Source: Gordionus sp. m RMFG-2023 (taxonomy: Eukaryota > Nematomorpha > Gordioida > Chordodea > Parachordodidae). Taken from it: a stretch of 64,000 nt of DNA. Where the stretch lies: assembly GCF_954871325.1 (NCBI RefSeq), contig NC_088777.1:51431974-51495973 (forward strand). Reading direction: 5' to 3'. Both the position numbers and the translations under genes were made by a program. Of the stretch, positions 57,201 through 64,000 are shown one piece after another. How positions within the stretch are numbered: position 1 is the first letter of the stretch; each line of letters opens with the position of its first letter. The notes under the pieces are model-generated. The model searched no databases and was not told the origin of the DNA. It saw nothing but the letters and a program-made list of their open reading frames with translations.

Positions 57201-60200
57201 TGTAAATAAAAGAGTATTATTTATTTGTTTGTTCTTGTGAATATATATAAACTTTTGAAGTCTTGTTTTTTTTTATATAAAGATATACGAAAGAATATTT
57301 ATAAAAAAAATATCTATAATCAAAAATGGGTCACCAAAATACCTGATTTTTTTTTATAATATCCTGGAATTTCTGGCGAATATTTTTTTTGGTTAAATAA
57401 AATGTCGATAATAATTAATAAAATAACCTTTACAAAAAAATTTAATAATTTCAAAAAAAAATATAATTAATAAAATATATAATTTACTGGGTAAGGGGGA
57501 TTTCTTTGAATTTCTTGACGGCTTTGCCGTCATTTTTGATGACTTCTAGCGCGTTATCAAAATGGTTAGATATTTCGAGCGTGGGCGTAGTGGAATGATT
57601 GACAGGTTTGTTTTCGCGGAGCTTTTTGGAATGTTTTTTCCTATTTTTATTTTTTGTAAACAATTCAAAATAAAATCTAGGTTTTTTTTTCTTTGTTGTT
57701 GTCCTAAATATCGAAAACTAAATTTCGCGAATTTTTTGAAACTTTAAACTATAAGCCTATTTTTAAATATAACAAATTAAAAACGTGTCCTAAAAAGATA
57801 CTTCTAATTTCTAAAAAATAAATAAATATTTTTAAATATTTTTACGAATTTTTTAAAACCAAGATTTGGGACATAGCCTAAAGAATAAAATATTGGGCCT
57901 TCGAAACGGGACTAAATATTATTTATTTTTGTTAAACTTTGGTTCTAACCACGTAGTGTTGTTAAACGGCTAATTTTGAGTCGACTTTTAAAAACAGCTG
58001 ACTCAATGTTTTAGCCTAAAGAAATGTTGTCCAAGGCTCCAGATTTTGCTAATAGATATCTAGACCTTTGAGCCATCTATGAGCAAAATCTTCAGGCTTG
58101 ACTCATATTTTTCTAGATAAAATGTCGAGTTAGCCGTTTTTAAAAATCGGCTCAAATCGAGCCGTTTAAACAACACTCTAACCAGTGCGGTTAAATACTC
58201 CCCCCCAAAAAAGGTAAAAACAATCGTTATTTTAGCGTTACTTTTCGGATAGAATGAAAACTTTTACCCATTACTTTCCAAGCTCCTTCCCCCCCCCCCC
58301 CCCCCAAAAAAAGATTAGAAATGAGGTTACTTTTTTAGTGCACCGTTTTTAAGCGTAATAGAAGGTATAACACGAATATCACTTTAAATACTCCTGGAAC
58401 TTTTATTTTTAAAACCCTTAGAAGTCTCGAGATCTAATTTAACGTCACCGACTTGTACGTTAAATTTTTAGCGATTACAACAACGCCTATAGAAGATTTT
58501 ATTTGAACACCATAATATAATTATGAGAAACCTGCAGGCCCAGCCCTAAGCTCGGCCAGGGTACATGGGCCGGACCGAGCCGTGAAAATGGTAACTCTGC
58601 AGATCTCCGATAATTATTATATATTAAAAAAACAGATGGCAATAATATTTTACACGAATAACCTTTTATCACTCCATTTTTTTGGGCGAGAGATTTTAAC
58701 TTTTCATTCCGGATTTCAGCCAAATTCTTATATCATTTCGAAAAATCATCTTAAGTTTTTGATTGGATATCCTTTCTTTACAAATGGATTTGGCGGGATA
58801 GAATTGGGAACAATAATTTAGTAATTTTCAAGCCTTTTTTTAAAAAAAATTTACCAGCCCGGCCCGAATTTATTTAAATATAGAAATTAATTTTTTTATA
58901 ACTACTCAAAATAAAAGATATATCTTATATGGCGTCTCAATATTTTTATTTTACATAAGTAATTCAACATAAAATTGATAAAATTTAGAGATATTTTAAA
59001 AAAAAATTTCTGAGGCCCGACACGACCGAACCCGAATTTTTTAGAAAAAAATATTAGGCCCGGCCCGAACGGGCTTCATGCCGGGCCGGGTCGACTTTTG
59101 CGAATCTCTACAATAATTATTATTAAACGTTAATATTTTTTAAACTCTACTACTAATATTATATATTCGTATTTTTTTTTTGCGCCTCTTCCAGTGCCAA
59201 TTGGAATCATTATCTCTTATAATAAAAAAAATTTTTACATCTCTACCTGTAGACTAAATAAATAAATAATTTTATATATGTATATATATTTTTTAAAAAA
59301 AAATAATTATTTTATTGATTTAGAAAAAGTTGAGAATTTCAAAGTGTTAAAATATGAATAAAAACCCAACATGTTTGCCAAGTAAATATTAAATTACTTT
59401 GGTTTTTGTTTGGATTCGACGCGTTCCTCCCGCCCACTCTCCAAATAAGTCCCGTCTTTTTGAGCAACTTCTTTCTCACTTCCGGTCGCGTTTCCGAAAG
59501 AGTTCATGAGCATTTCCCTAAACATTTTGACCTTCTGGTCAATTTCCGTTTCACTTATCCTATTTTTTTTATTTATTTTTTTTTAGAAAAATAATATTTA
59601 TTTATTTCTTTCACTATTTTCTATTTTAGGAAACGACATTACTGCTTACATATACCAAATTCAACAAAAAATTATATTAGTTATGATATAAGCCGTAGTT
59701 CCCATTTTCTATTATATCTATTAACTATACAAGACGCCATCATGTAATGTAACATCTGATTTTGGAAGCATCAAATATCACATATCGTTTACCAATTAGT
59801 ATCATAATATATAAATGTAATGTTACTATACATATCTGGGTTAATTATATATTATTAGGTGTGTATGTAATCACGTGATACAACATTTTTTTTTGAAAAT
59901 TAATAACCGCGTAAAAAAATGGCGAAAAACATCGAATGCGTTTCGATATTCGTTCCACTAGGAAAGTTGGAAAAATTAAGGACTTATTTTTATAACGTAT
60001 CGGTATCTGATTGGATAAAATTAAAATCACAAATAATTTATTATTCATTTTCATTTTTTAAAAAAAAAAAATAATAATCAGAATTGAACATAATGACGAT
60101 TTTTGCGATATTATTTTCTAAGTTAATTTATCGAAATTCTTACGGCGCTTCAATGAGTAAAACGCGGCGGAAAAAAAAGTTCATGAAAATGGAATATCAT

Positions 60201-63200
60201 CCTTAGTAAAAAGCGTGGAGCGTATCATCCGTGAATTCGGAATGAAAAAAAAAGAATAATATTATTTAATATAAAAAACAAAACATTTTTATTCGAAGAA
60301 AAAACGCGTTCTTTGCGATTTTACGATTCGCGTTTGTTTTTATTACATATAGGAAAGGAAAGAACAGCTCAGATAAATATTTTTCTACGTTCTCACTTTG
60401 GCTGGAAAAAAAAAATAATGGCTTAAAATAGCAATAAAAAGTAAAATCATAAAATAAATATGTTTCTCACTTTTTTTTGATCTAATTCGAAATAAATGGA
60501 AACCTAAAAAATTATATACCTTCGTTTGTGTTCATTAAACACATTACACGTTTAGACTGTATAAGAGGGATGCGTAGGCCCCGAAGGTGAATATGTCGTG
60601 AATATAAATTAATAGGTGCGCCTGGCCTCATAAAAATCGATCTAGTAACCGATACCGATTATCGGATCGGTTCGGGTGAATATCGAATCGGCGAAAACTT
60701 CAACGATAATAGGGGGACAAGGCAGAGCCTCAATTATAAATGATTAAACTCTCAGTAAGATTACGCATATCATTCAGAGGTCGGAGCCAGAAGCGGTTCA
60801 AGTCTAATATCCGGCGGCTTTCGAGTCGTATTCGGAATCGGTTATCCGGGTTCGAAAACTCTGTTCTATAATACTAAAGGTAGAATGTAATGATCTTAAT
60901 AAAATATGTTGGTTAGTTGATCGAAAAAAATAATAAAAAAAAACAGATATAAAATGGAATATATATATATATTTTTTTTCAACACTTTTCAAACCCGTTT
61001 GATTTATTCAAGAACCTAAATATACAAGAAGACAAATAAAAAAATGTATATCATCAGCTGAGAGGTTAAAAAAATTGGCCAATCGTAATTGGGTTATAAA
61101 ATATACCGGAAACCGGAAAAAATAATCTCCATTTTCCGACCTTCGCACCGGAATTTCCAACCAGGTCTGGGTTTTAAAAATTTTAGCATCTCTATATCGC
61201 GAAACTTCTAATGTTTAAAATGATCCATCCATTATATTAAGGATCATAACGATGTTTGAAATAAGCGGTTCGGCCAAGCCCGGGTAACCGGCCGAATCGA
61301 AGGGTATCCGAAATATATTATTGTTAATTATAATAATTATTATCCCCAATTTTTGCAATCAGAAAAAAAATAAATAAACACTTAGGTGGTTTGTTTGTTT
61401 ATAAAAATTTTTTTTGCAGAATACTCTGAACCTTATTTATTTATTTCTGTAAAAGTTTTTTTTAATAAAAAAAATAAATAAATAAAATTAAATAGAAAAG
61501 AAAGAAATGAAAAAGAAAACAACAAAAATTTTGCTGACGCTAAAAGTAAATTTTAGGGAAAATGGATGAACGCTCCATTATTGGCAGTTTTATATGAAAA
61601 TATATAAGAATAAAAACCGGTTCTTCCGGCAAGCCCAACCCGGATATTAATCTTAAAAACCCGGCCGGGTTTCAAAATATATAAAAACCGGGTTGGGTTA
61701 GATAAGTCGCTACAAACAATTTTATTTAAAAACTTTCTCATAGTATGTAAGAAGAAAGAAAAAAATATGCTTTATTTTTTGTATCATTTATAATAGTTTA
61801 TAAAATATATACCTTTTGGGCATAAATGACAAATTTTAAAAAAATTAATATTTAATTTTTCATTTATTATTTAATAAAATTCTTGGAAAATTCATTAGGG
61901 GCTATCTTATAAAAGGCTTTTCAGGCTAATTCTAACGGAATTTGACAATCCGAATTCCGAAAAAACTTCAGAAAATATTTCGAAATATTAGAAAATATAT
62001 ATAATATAATATATAAATTTAGATGTGTTATTGGCCAAGATTTACAAAAAAAAAATATTTTCAATTTTATAAATATCTTATACATTTTTTAAAAAAAATA
62101 TTACTCAAAATTATGAAATTTTTAATAAAATGAAAAATGAAATTTACCTGTGCATCATAAGATTTTGGTGCTCGCCAAACTACAAGAAAATGTGTTTTTT
62201 TTTATATAAAAAAATAGGAATTGTAATTTTTAGATGGAATTATTTAAAAATAGGTTAAATAAAGAATCTCTCTGATTATTGAACAATATTATCCTCTAGG
62301 AATCGTGAACAAATTGCTAGACGACTTTTAGTTTTTTAAATCGTAAATATTAAATTAAGTCATAAAAAAAAGTAATTTTTTTGATTTTACCTTGTTGTAA
62401 TAAAGTTTCGTCACAAAAAATATTTTTTCGAAATAATTTAAAAATAAATATTATCTTTTTTTTTAAAAAAAAATAGGGAACAAAATGAAGGAAAAAGGTA
62501 GGTAGGTAGGGGGGGGGGGAGGGCTAACAAATATTTTATTTAGATACAAAAAATAAATAAAAAATAAAAAAAAAGGAGTTAAAAATTAAAAAAAAAAAAG
62601 TAAAAATAATAAAATAAAAATAAGGGATTAAATAAATATTTATCTTCTTATTTTATTTAATATCTTCTTTTTTTTTGTGTATGTGTGTAATTTTTTTTTT
62701 TTCGAAGAAATCGTATATTTTTTAATTTTCGAGAAATATGTAAATCGTCCATTGGTTGATATATATCAGAGAACCTGCGAGTCCAAGTCCGGAGCGGATT
62801 TTTATTTTATCAAATATAACCGGGCCGGGTCGGTCCCGAATATATAAATCCCACGCAAATGGTACCTATATATATAATATAAATCTTTAGTAATTAATCT
62901 CCGATAGAGAGAAAATCAAATTTCTTTACCCCAGAACCTTTTTATTATCATATTATTACAAATTTTTGGGGAAAGAAATGTAAAAATCTCGATAACGAAT
63001 CACCTTTTCTTCTAATTTTAATTTAATTTTTTTTTTTTAGGGAATATAGAGAGTTGCCATTTTAGCTATTATTTTTACAATTTTTTTTAAAAAATGGCTG
63101 CTTAAATTCGAAGTAGTAAACAGTTGAAGTTCCGCAAATTGAATGCGTTTAGGCCCGAGCTCGGATCGATTCGAATTTATTAAGAAGCTCACGCCCGCTC

Positions 63201-63388
63201 GACGCAAAGTTTCGAGTAGGAGCCCGGAGTTTAACCGATTTTAGAAGTGTCACACCTTTAAAAAAGGGGTTAATCTATAGCCATAATTATCAGTGTCGGT
63301 AAAAATTACTATTGAAAAAGTAGCTTGCTACTCTTTAACACCGAATTTCTACCGGCCTTAGCAGGTTTCCATGGGATGATTCCGCCAT
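44717..63388 (-). CDS. Gene 2: large Ser/Arg-rich nuclear-type protein, 15-exon model
   Basis: The model joins, in transcript order, 63388-63353, 62179-62148, 59559-59398, 57640-57488, 56711-56448, 54116-53823, 52774-52553, 51956-51802, 51509-50160, 49081-48556, 47924-47554, 46922-46751, 45922-45774, 45582-45489 and 45203-44717. Every junction keeps the frame: 4,467 nt and about 1,488 residues. Short amphipathic helices lie at 29-45, 100-113, 292-307, 343-357 and 402-419. A charged coiled coil spans about 655-725, followed by a Ser/Gly-rich tract. An RS domain (about 1297-1487) carries a cysteine cluster (1385-1401). Composition and the RS tail point to an SR-related, probably splicing-associated nuclear protein. 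One helix (SETEIDQKVKMFREML) resembles the end of the cwf21 domain of SRRM2/Cwc21, but no full cwf21 domain or RNA-binding domain is visible. The 5' end is the weakest part. Confidence 0.75.
45204..45488 (-). other. Gene 2 intron 14 with a 20-bp poly-C run
   Basis: Short AT-rich intron. A homopolymer C run lies at about 45451-45470. Confidence 0.6.
45489..45582 (-). CDS. Gene 2, exon 14 (start of RS domain)
   Basis: This exon encodes FEKDVSASRSRSLSNSSTKS and more Ser-rich sequence. The acceptor is a run of A ending in AG, and the donor is GTTATA, both weak. The split AAG codon joins it to exon 15 and keeps the RS frame open. Confidence 0.7.
45774..45922 (-). CDS. Gene 2, exon 13
   Basis: Bounded by CTATTAG and GTAAAT. 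It encodes residues 1247-1295, a strongly acidic segment (NLDDQADDCCVLEITKEE..., DDDAGAENVEKEDE). Both phases agree with the neighbouring exons. Confidence 0.75.
45923..46750 (-). other. Gene 2 intron 12
   Basis: AT-rich. A family C terminus remnant (CCCCTTTAACAACACTACTC) ends near 46132. Nothing else recognised. Confidence 0.5.
46751..46922 (-). CDS. Gene 2, exon 12
   Basis: Bounded by ATGTCAG and GTATAA. It encodes residues 1190-1245, acidic and Ser-rich (MSERESESYETRSPPSSK...). An upstream ATG in the same frame lies in the intron and is not used in this model. Confidence 0.75.
47094..47290 (+). repeat. Tandem repeat, about 38-bp unit, five copies, in gene 2 intron 11
   Basis: Units contain GGTGACATAGCTTAAGCGGA and GAACCATGT. 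The frame across it (MVHTNPLKLCHLTW) is a repeat artefact. A short (TTTC)n tract precedes it at 46981-47003. Confidence 0.9.
47554..47924 (-). CDS. Gene 2, exon 11
   Basis: Bounded by CAAAAAAG and GTAATC. It encodes residues 1066-1188, starting FRFKPITFSKDRYKSLPK. A predicted helix AELEERNLLKKALLEQALKH follows, and later another helical stretch (DIDERRELARLITL). The acceptor has no pyrimidine tract, which is unusual. Confidence 0.8.
48556..49081 (-). CDS. Gene 2, exon 10
   Basis: Bounded by CTTATAG and GTATTT. It encodes residues 891-1064, a hydrophilic region with basic clusters (KTPKRSRKKSPSR, RNRKDKRKSSRK) that look like nuclear localisation signals and proline-directed or SR phosphorylation sites. 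It closes with an acidic segment. Confidence 0.85.
49082..50159 (-). other. Gene 2 intron 9
   Basis: Holds the family C fragment above and a GC-rich patch (CCGATCCCCCGGACACCC, near 49780-49870) related to families A and B. The rest is unassigned. Confidence 0.45.
49187..49330. mobile_element. Family C fragment in gene 2 intron 9
   Basis: AGTGTTGTTAAACCCCTCTC start, GATATCCAAACCTCTCTACC centre and GGGCTAAAATATCAGGTTAG match the family order. The right terminus is eroded. Confidence 0.6.
50160..51509 (-). CDS. Gene 2, exon 9 (largest exon: acidic region, coiled coil, Ser-rich tract)
   Basis: This 1,350-nt exon encodes residues 441-889. A Glu/Asp/Ser-rich acidic part comes first. A charged coiled coil with many Arg and Glu (DDYIKRRLLELHEERE... 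onward, about 655-725) follows, then an Arg/Ser and Ser/Gly-rich tract (about 725-830) and a basic end. It is clearly less AT-rich than the introns. The acceptor is AAAG before GTAAG and the donor is GTAATA. Open frames on the opposite strand are shadows. Confidence 0.9.
51802..51956 (-). CDS. Gene 2, exon 8 (helix at residues 402-419)
   Basis: Bounded by TTCTTAG and the weak donor GTTTTC. It opens with a basic RS-like stretch (RSKHSRKRQ), then DIETVLKAYLNDIQKAAE, then Lys/Arg/Asp-rich sequence. The split glycine codon joins it to exon 9. Confidence 0.75.
52553..52774 (-). CDS. Gene 2, exon 7 (acidic Ser tract and helix)
   Basis: Bounded by ATATAG and the weak donor GTTTTA. A Ser/Glu/Asp tract of the casein-kinase-2 type is followed by the helix AKVSLLKQLMLSFAQ (343-357) and a basic segment (KKTKKRDK). 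The helix aligns with that of exon 3 over about 12 residues. Confidence 0.8.
53345..53525. mobile_element. Possible family D relative in gene 2 intron 6
   Basis: AGCCAGCTGGGTGAGACGCC and its rough inverse ATGGCATGCCACCCAACTGA flank a short spacer, in the style of family D cores. Termini are not conserved. Confidence 0.35.
53823..54116 (-). CDS. Gene 2, exon 6 (helix at residues 292-307)
   Basis: Bounded by TTTACAG and GTAATT. It encodes a Ser/Lys-rich region and then DDREALRNLFVDLLMEGQ, a clear amphipathic helix in otherwise disordered sequence. Confidence 0.8.
54571..55031 (+). repeat. Tandem repeat with ATCACGTGAT in each of four units, gene 2 intron 5
   Basis: ATCACGTGAT occurs at 54571, 54700, 54832 and 54932. 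Units of 100-132 bp also share GAGATTTTATAATTATAACA-type and CAATAAAATTAGCAGTG blocks. CACGTG is the canonical E-box core bound by bHLH factors; function here is unknown. Confidence 0.85.
55032..56447 (-). other. Rest of gene 2 intron 5
   Basis: AT-rich. Two similar blocks (near 55340-55410 and 55520-55610) share TGGAAAGAAA, GGATAGATGT, TTTCCGGGATAT and ACTTACGACTAGAT, a diverged duplication of about 180 bp. Nothing else recognised. Confidence 0.5.
56448..56711 (-). CDS. Gene 2, exon 5
   Basis: Bounded by ATATTAG and the weak donor GTTTAT. It encodes polar sequence with a basic patch (KREKKTRKR), probably a nuclear localisation signal, followed by an acidic stretch (DDVDIDID). Both splice phases agree with exons 4 and 6. 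Confidence 0.75.
57488..57640 (-). CDS. Gene 2, exon 4
   Basis: Bounded by AAATAG and GTAAAT. It encodes a Lys/Asn-rich segment with a short helix ISNHFDNALEVIKND at residues 100-114. Both edges are in phase with their neighbours. Confidence 0.75.
57954..58177. mobile_element. Family C element (224 bp) in gene 2 intron 3
   Basis: TAGTGTTGTTAAACGGCTAA at the left and CGAGCCGTTTAAACAACACT at the right. CTAACCACG before and CTAACCAG after the element resemble an eroded target duplication. Confidence 0.75.
58525..58609. mobile_element. Family A element (85 bp) with perfect 8-bp target duplication, gene 2 intron 3
   Basis: GAGAAACCTGCAGGCCC and AACTCTGCAGATCTCCG termini. ATAATTAT flanks both sides (58517-58524, 58610-58617). 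It is the smallest copy. Confidence 0.8.
58850..59110. mobile_element. Family B element in gene 2 intron 3
   Basis: CAGCCCGGCCCGAATTTA near the left, and GCCGGGCCGGGTCGACTTTT plus GCGAATCTCTA at the right end. Two GC-rich blocks and AT-rich spacers in the family order. Confidence 0.55.
59398..59559 (-). CDS. Gene 2, exon 3 (first amphipathic helix)
   Basis: Bounded by AATAG and the donor GTAATT. It encodes ISETEIDQKVKMFREMLMN and then a charged stretch rich in Glu and Lys. The helix resembles the C-terminal half of cwf21 domains (S-E-x-x-I-D-x-K-x pattern in yeast Cwc21). It also resembles the exon 7 helix of the same protein, so an internal repeat is an equally good reading. Confidence 0.75.
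59560..62147 (-). other. Gene 2 intron 2
   Basis: AT-rich. It holds TATCGGATCGGTTCGGGT-type blocks at about 60640-60850 and 61260-61320 (a related block lies at 48415-48510), and a family A/B-like GC-rich patch at about 61610-61700. A lone ATCACGTGAT lies at about 59871. No coding exon recognised. Confidence 0.45.
62148..62179 (-). CDS. Gene 2, exon 2 (32 nt)
   Basis: A very short exon between TTGTAG and GTAAAT. It encodes FGEHQNLMMH plus two bases of the next codon. Only this frame joins exon 3 without a stop. The paired ATGs could be the real start if the upstream exon is wrong. Confidence 0.55.
62767..62869. mobile_element. Family A fragment in gene 2 intron 1
   Basis: CAGAGAACCTGCGAGTCC start, GGGCCGGGTCGGTCCCGA interior and GCAAATGGTACC, which is the inverse of the family A subterminal sequence. 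The last terminus is missing. Confidence 0.5.
63353..63388 (-). CDS. Gene 2, putative first coding exon
   Basis: ATG GCG at 63388 opens 12 codons (MAESSHGNLLRP) and reaches a phase-0 donor GTAGAA. Exon 2 needs phase 0, so the join works. The evidence is only phase agreement, a start codon and locally higher GC. An alternative is that translation starts at one of the two adjacent ATGs in exon 2, or in an exon outside the window. Confidence 0.35.
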
Positions 63389-64000
63389 AAAATCGCACGC
63401 TTCTCGACCACCTTCCCCTATTTTTAGGTGATAGGACTTTAAGCCAAAAGTCCAGATCGGAAAACGAAAATTTGAAAACTAGCTTAACTTTTAAATAATT
63501 ACCCGTGATGGGTTAAAAGGTGGAAAGAAAAACGTCAATCATACCCTTTTTTCGGGGTTTCGAATTATCGATCAATCAATTAAAAATTAAATCGATTCGA
63601 ATATTTATTTTTGGTATAGGTGGGAAACAAACCAAAAAAATGGAGGTCATCATTTTTCACTTGTTTTGTATAACCCATTATAATGACTATTGTTTAATTT
63701 AAATGTTTTTAAAACATTGTTTTTTATTATTCGCGTTGATTCTTCGAAATTATTGAAGAAAATAAACGATTAGAAGAGGGGATAAAAAAATCTAACAAGT
63801 TTTAAAACTTTAAACTGGACATTAATTTCAATTTTGTTTATCCACCCCCAACCCCCACCTCTTTAAATATGGATCAGCTGTTATCTCGGTCATATATTCC
63901 GAATTCAATATTTAAATTACTTTAGTTTTTTTTTAATTAATAACTAATTATATAAAATTCGAAAGAAAGAAAAAAAAAAGAGAGATTAAAAATGTTTTTT
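63389..64000. other. Region upstream of the gene 2 start
   Basis: AT-rich sequence with short GC-richer patches next to the putative first exon. No promoter motif is assigned. It ends in an A/G-rich tract (GAAAGAAAG type) at about 63961-63985. Confidence 0.3.

Noticed and set aside
62390-62422. Possible extra 5' exon of gene 2 ending ACAACAAG before GTAAAA
   Set aside because: No acceptor lies at a sensible distance and no start codon is present. It is AT-rich with little coding character.
62935-63020. Reading LEEKVIRYRDFYISFPKN on the - strand, which looked like part of a cwf21 domain
   Set aside because: Its donor phase leads to a stop in exon 2, so it cannot be joined to the gene 2 model, and the sequence is short.

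Overview
The window reads as a gene-poor, AT-rich stretch of a nuclear eukaryotic genome, almost certainly an invertebrate animal. It contains two spliced protein-coding genes, very large introns, many short inverted-repeat DNA elements and long pure microsatellites. I cannot name the species. I saw no bacterial operon, rRNA, tRNA, CRISPR array, retroviral element or intact transposase gene.

Gene 1 (+ strand, coding 653..887 joined to 41496..43273) has two coding exons around a 40.6-kb intron. The split codon closes cleanly and gives a 670-residue, four-span membrane protein. It has a sequon-rich extracellular loop, a furin-type RAKR site and a long cytoplasmic tail. Its helix layout best fits the FAM189/ENTREP or CD20-like tetraspan families. 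The intron is repeat-filled and holds no convincing second gene.

Gene 2 (- strand, 63388 down to 44717) is a 15-exon model whose 14 introns all join in compatible phases. It gives about 1,488 residues of a charged, Ser/Arg/Lys-rich nuclear-type protein. There are short amphipathic helices in separate N-terminal exons, a charged coiled coil, a central Ser-rich tract and a C-terminal RS domain that carries a cysteine cluster. It resembles splicing-associated SR-related proteins, but I cannot name an orthologue. The two genes are convergent, with stop codons about 1.4 kb apart.

The rest is repeats. Several families of short non-autonomous DNA elements are present. Three of them (called A, B and F here) have hAT-like termini and, in the best copies, 8-bp target duplications. 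Two insertions carry internal GC-rich tandem arrays. One A element sits inside a C-family element with a perfect duplication. Long (CTTT)n and (CTTCT)n arrays, several of them joined to element ends, and tandem minisatellites lie in the introns. A decayed LINE fragment is likely near 15 kb.

The most unusual signals are the absence of G at donor position +5 in all 15 inferred introns, the element-borne GC-rich minisatellites, and the exon-by-exon helix repeat plus cysteine cluster in the RS protein.
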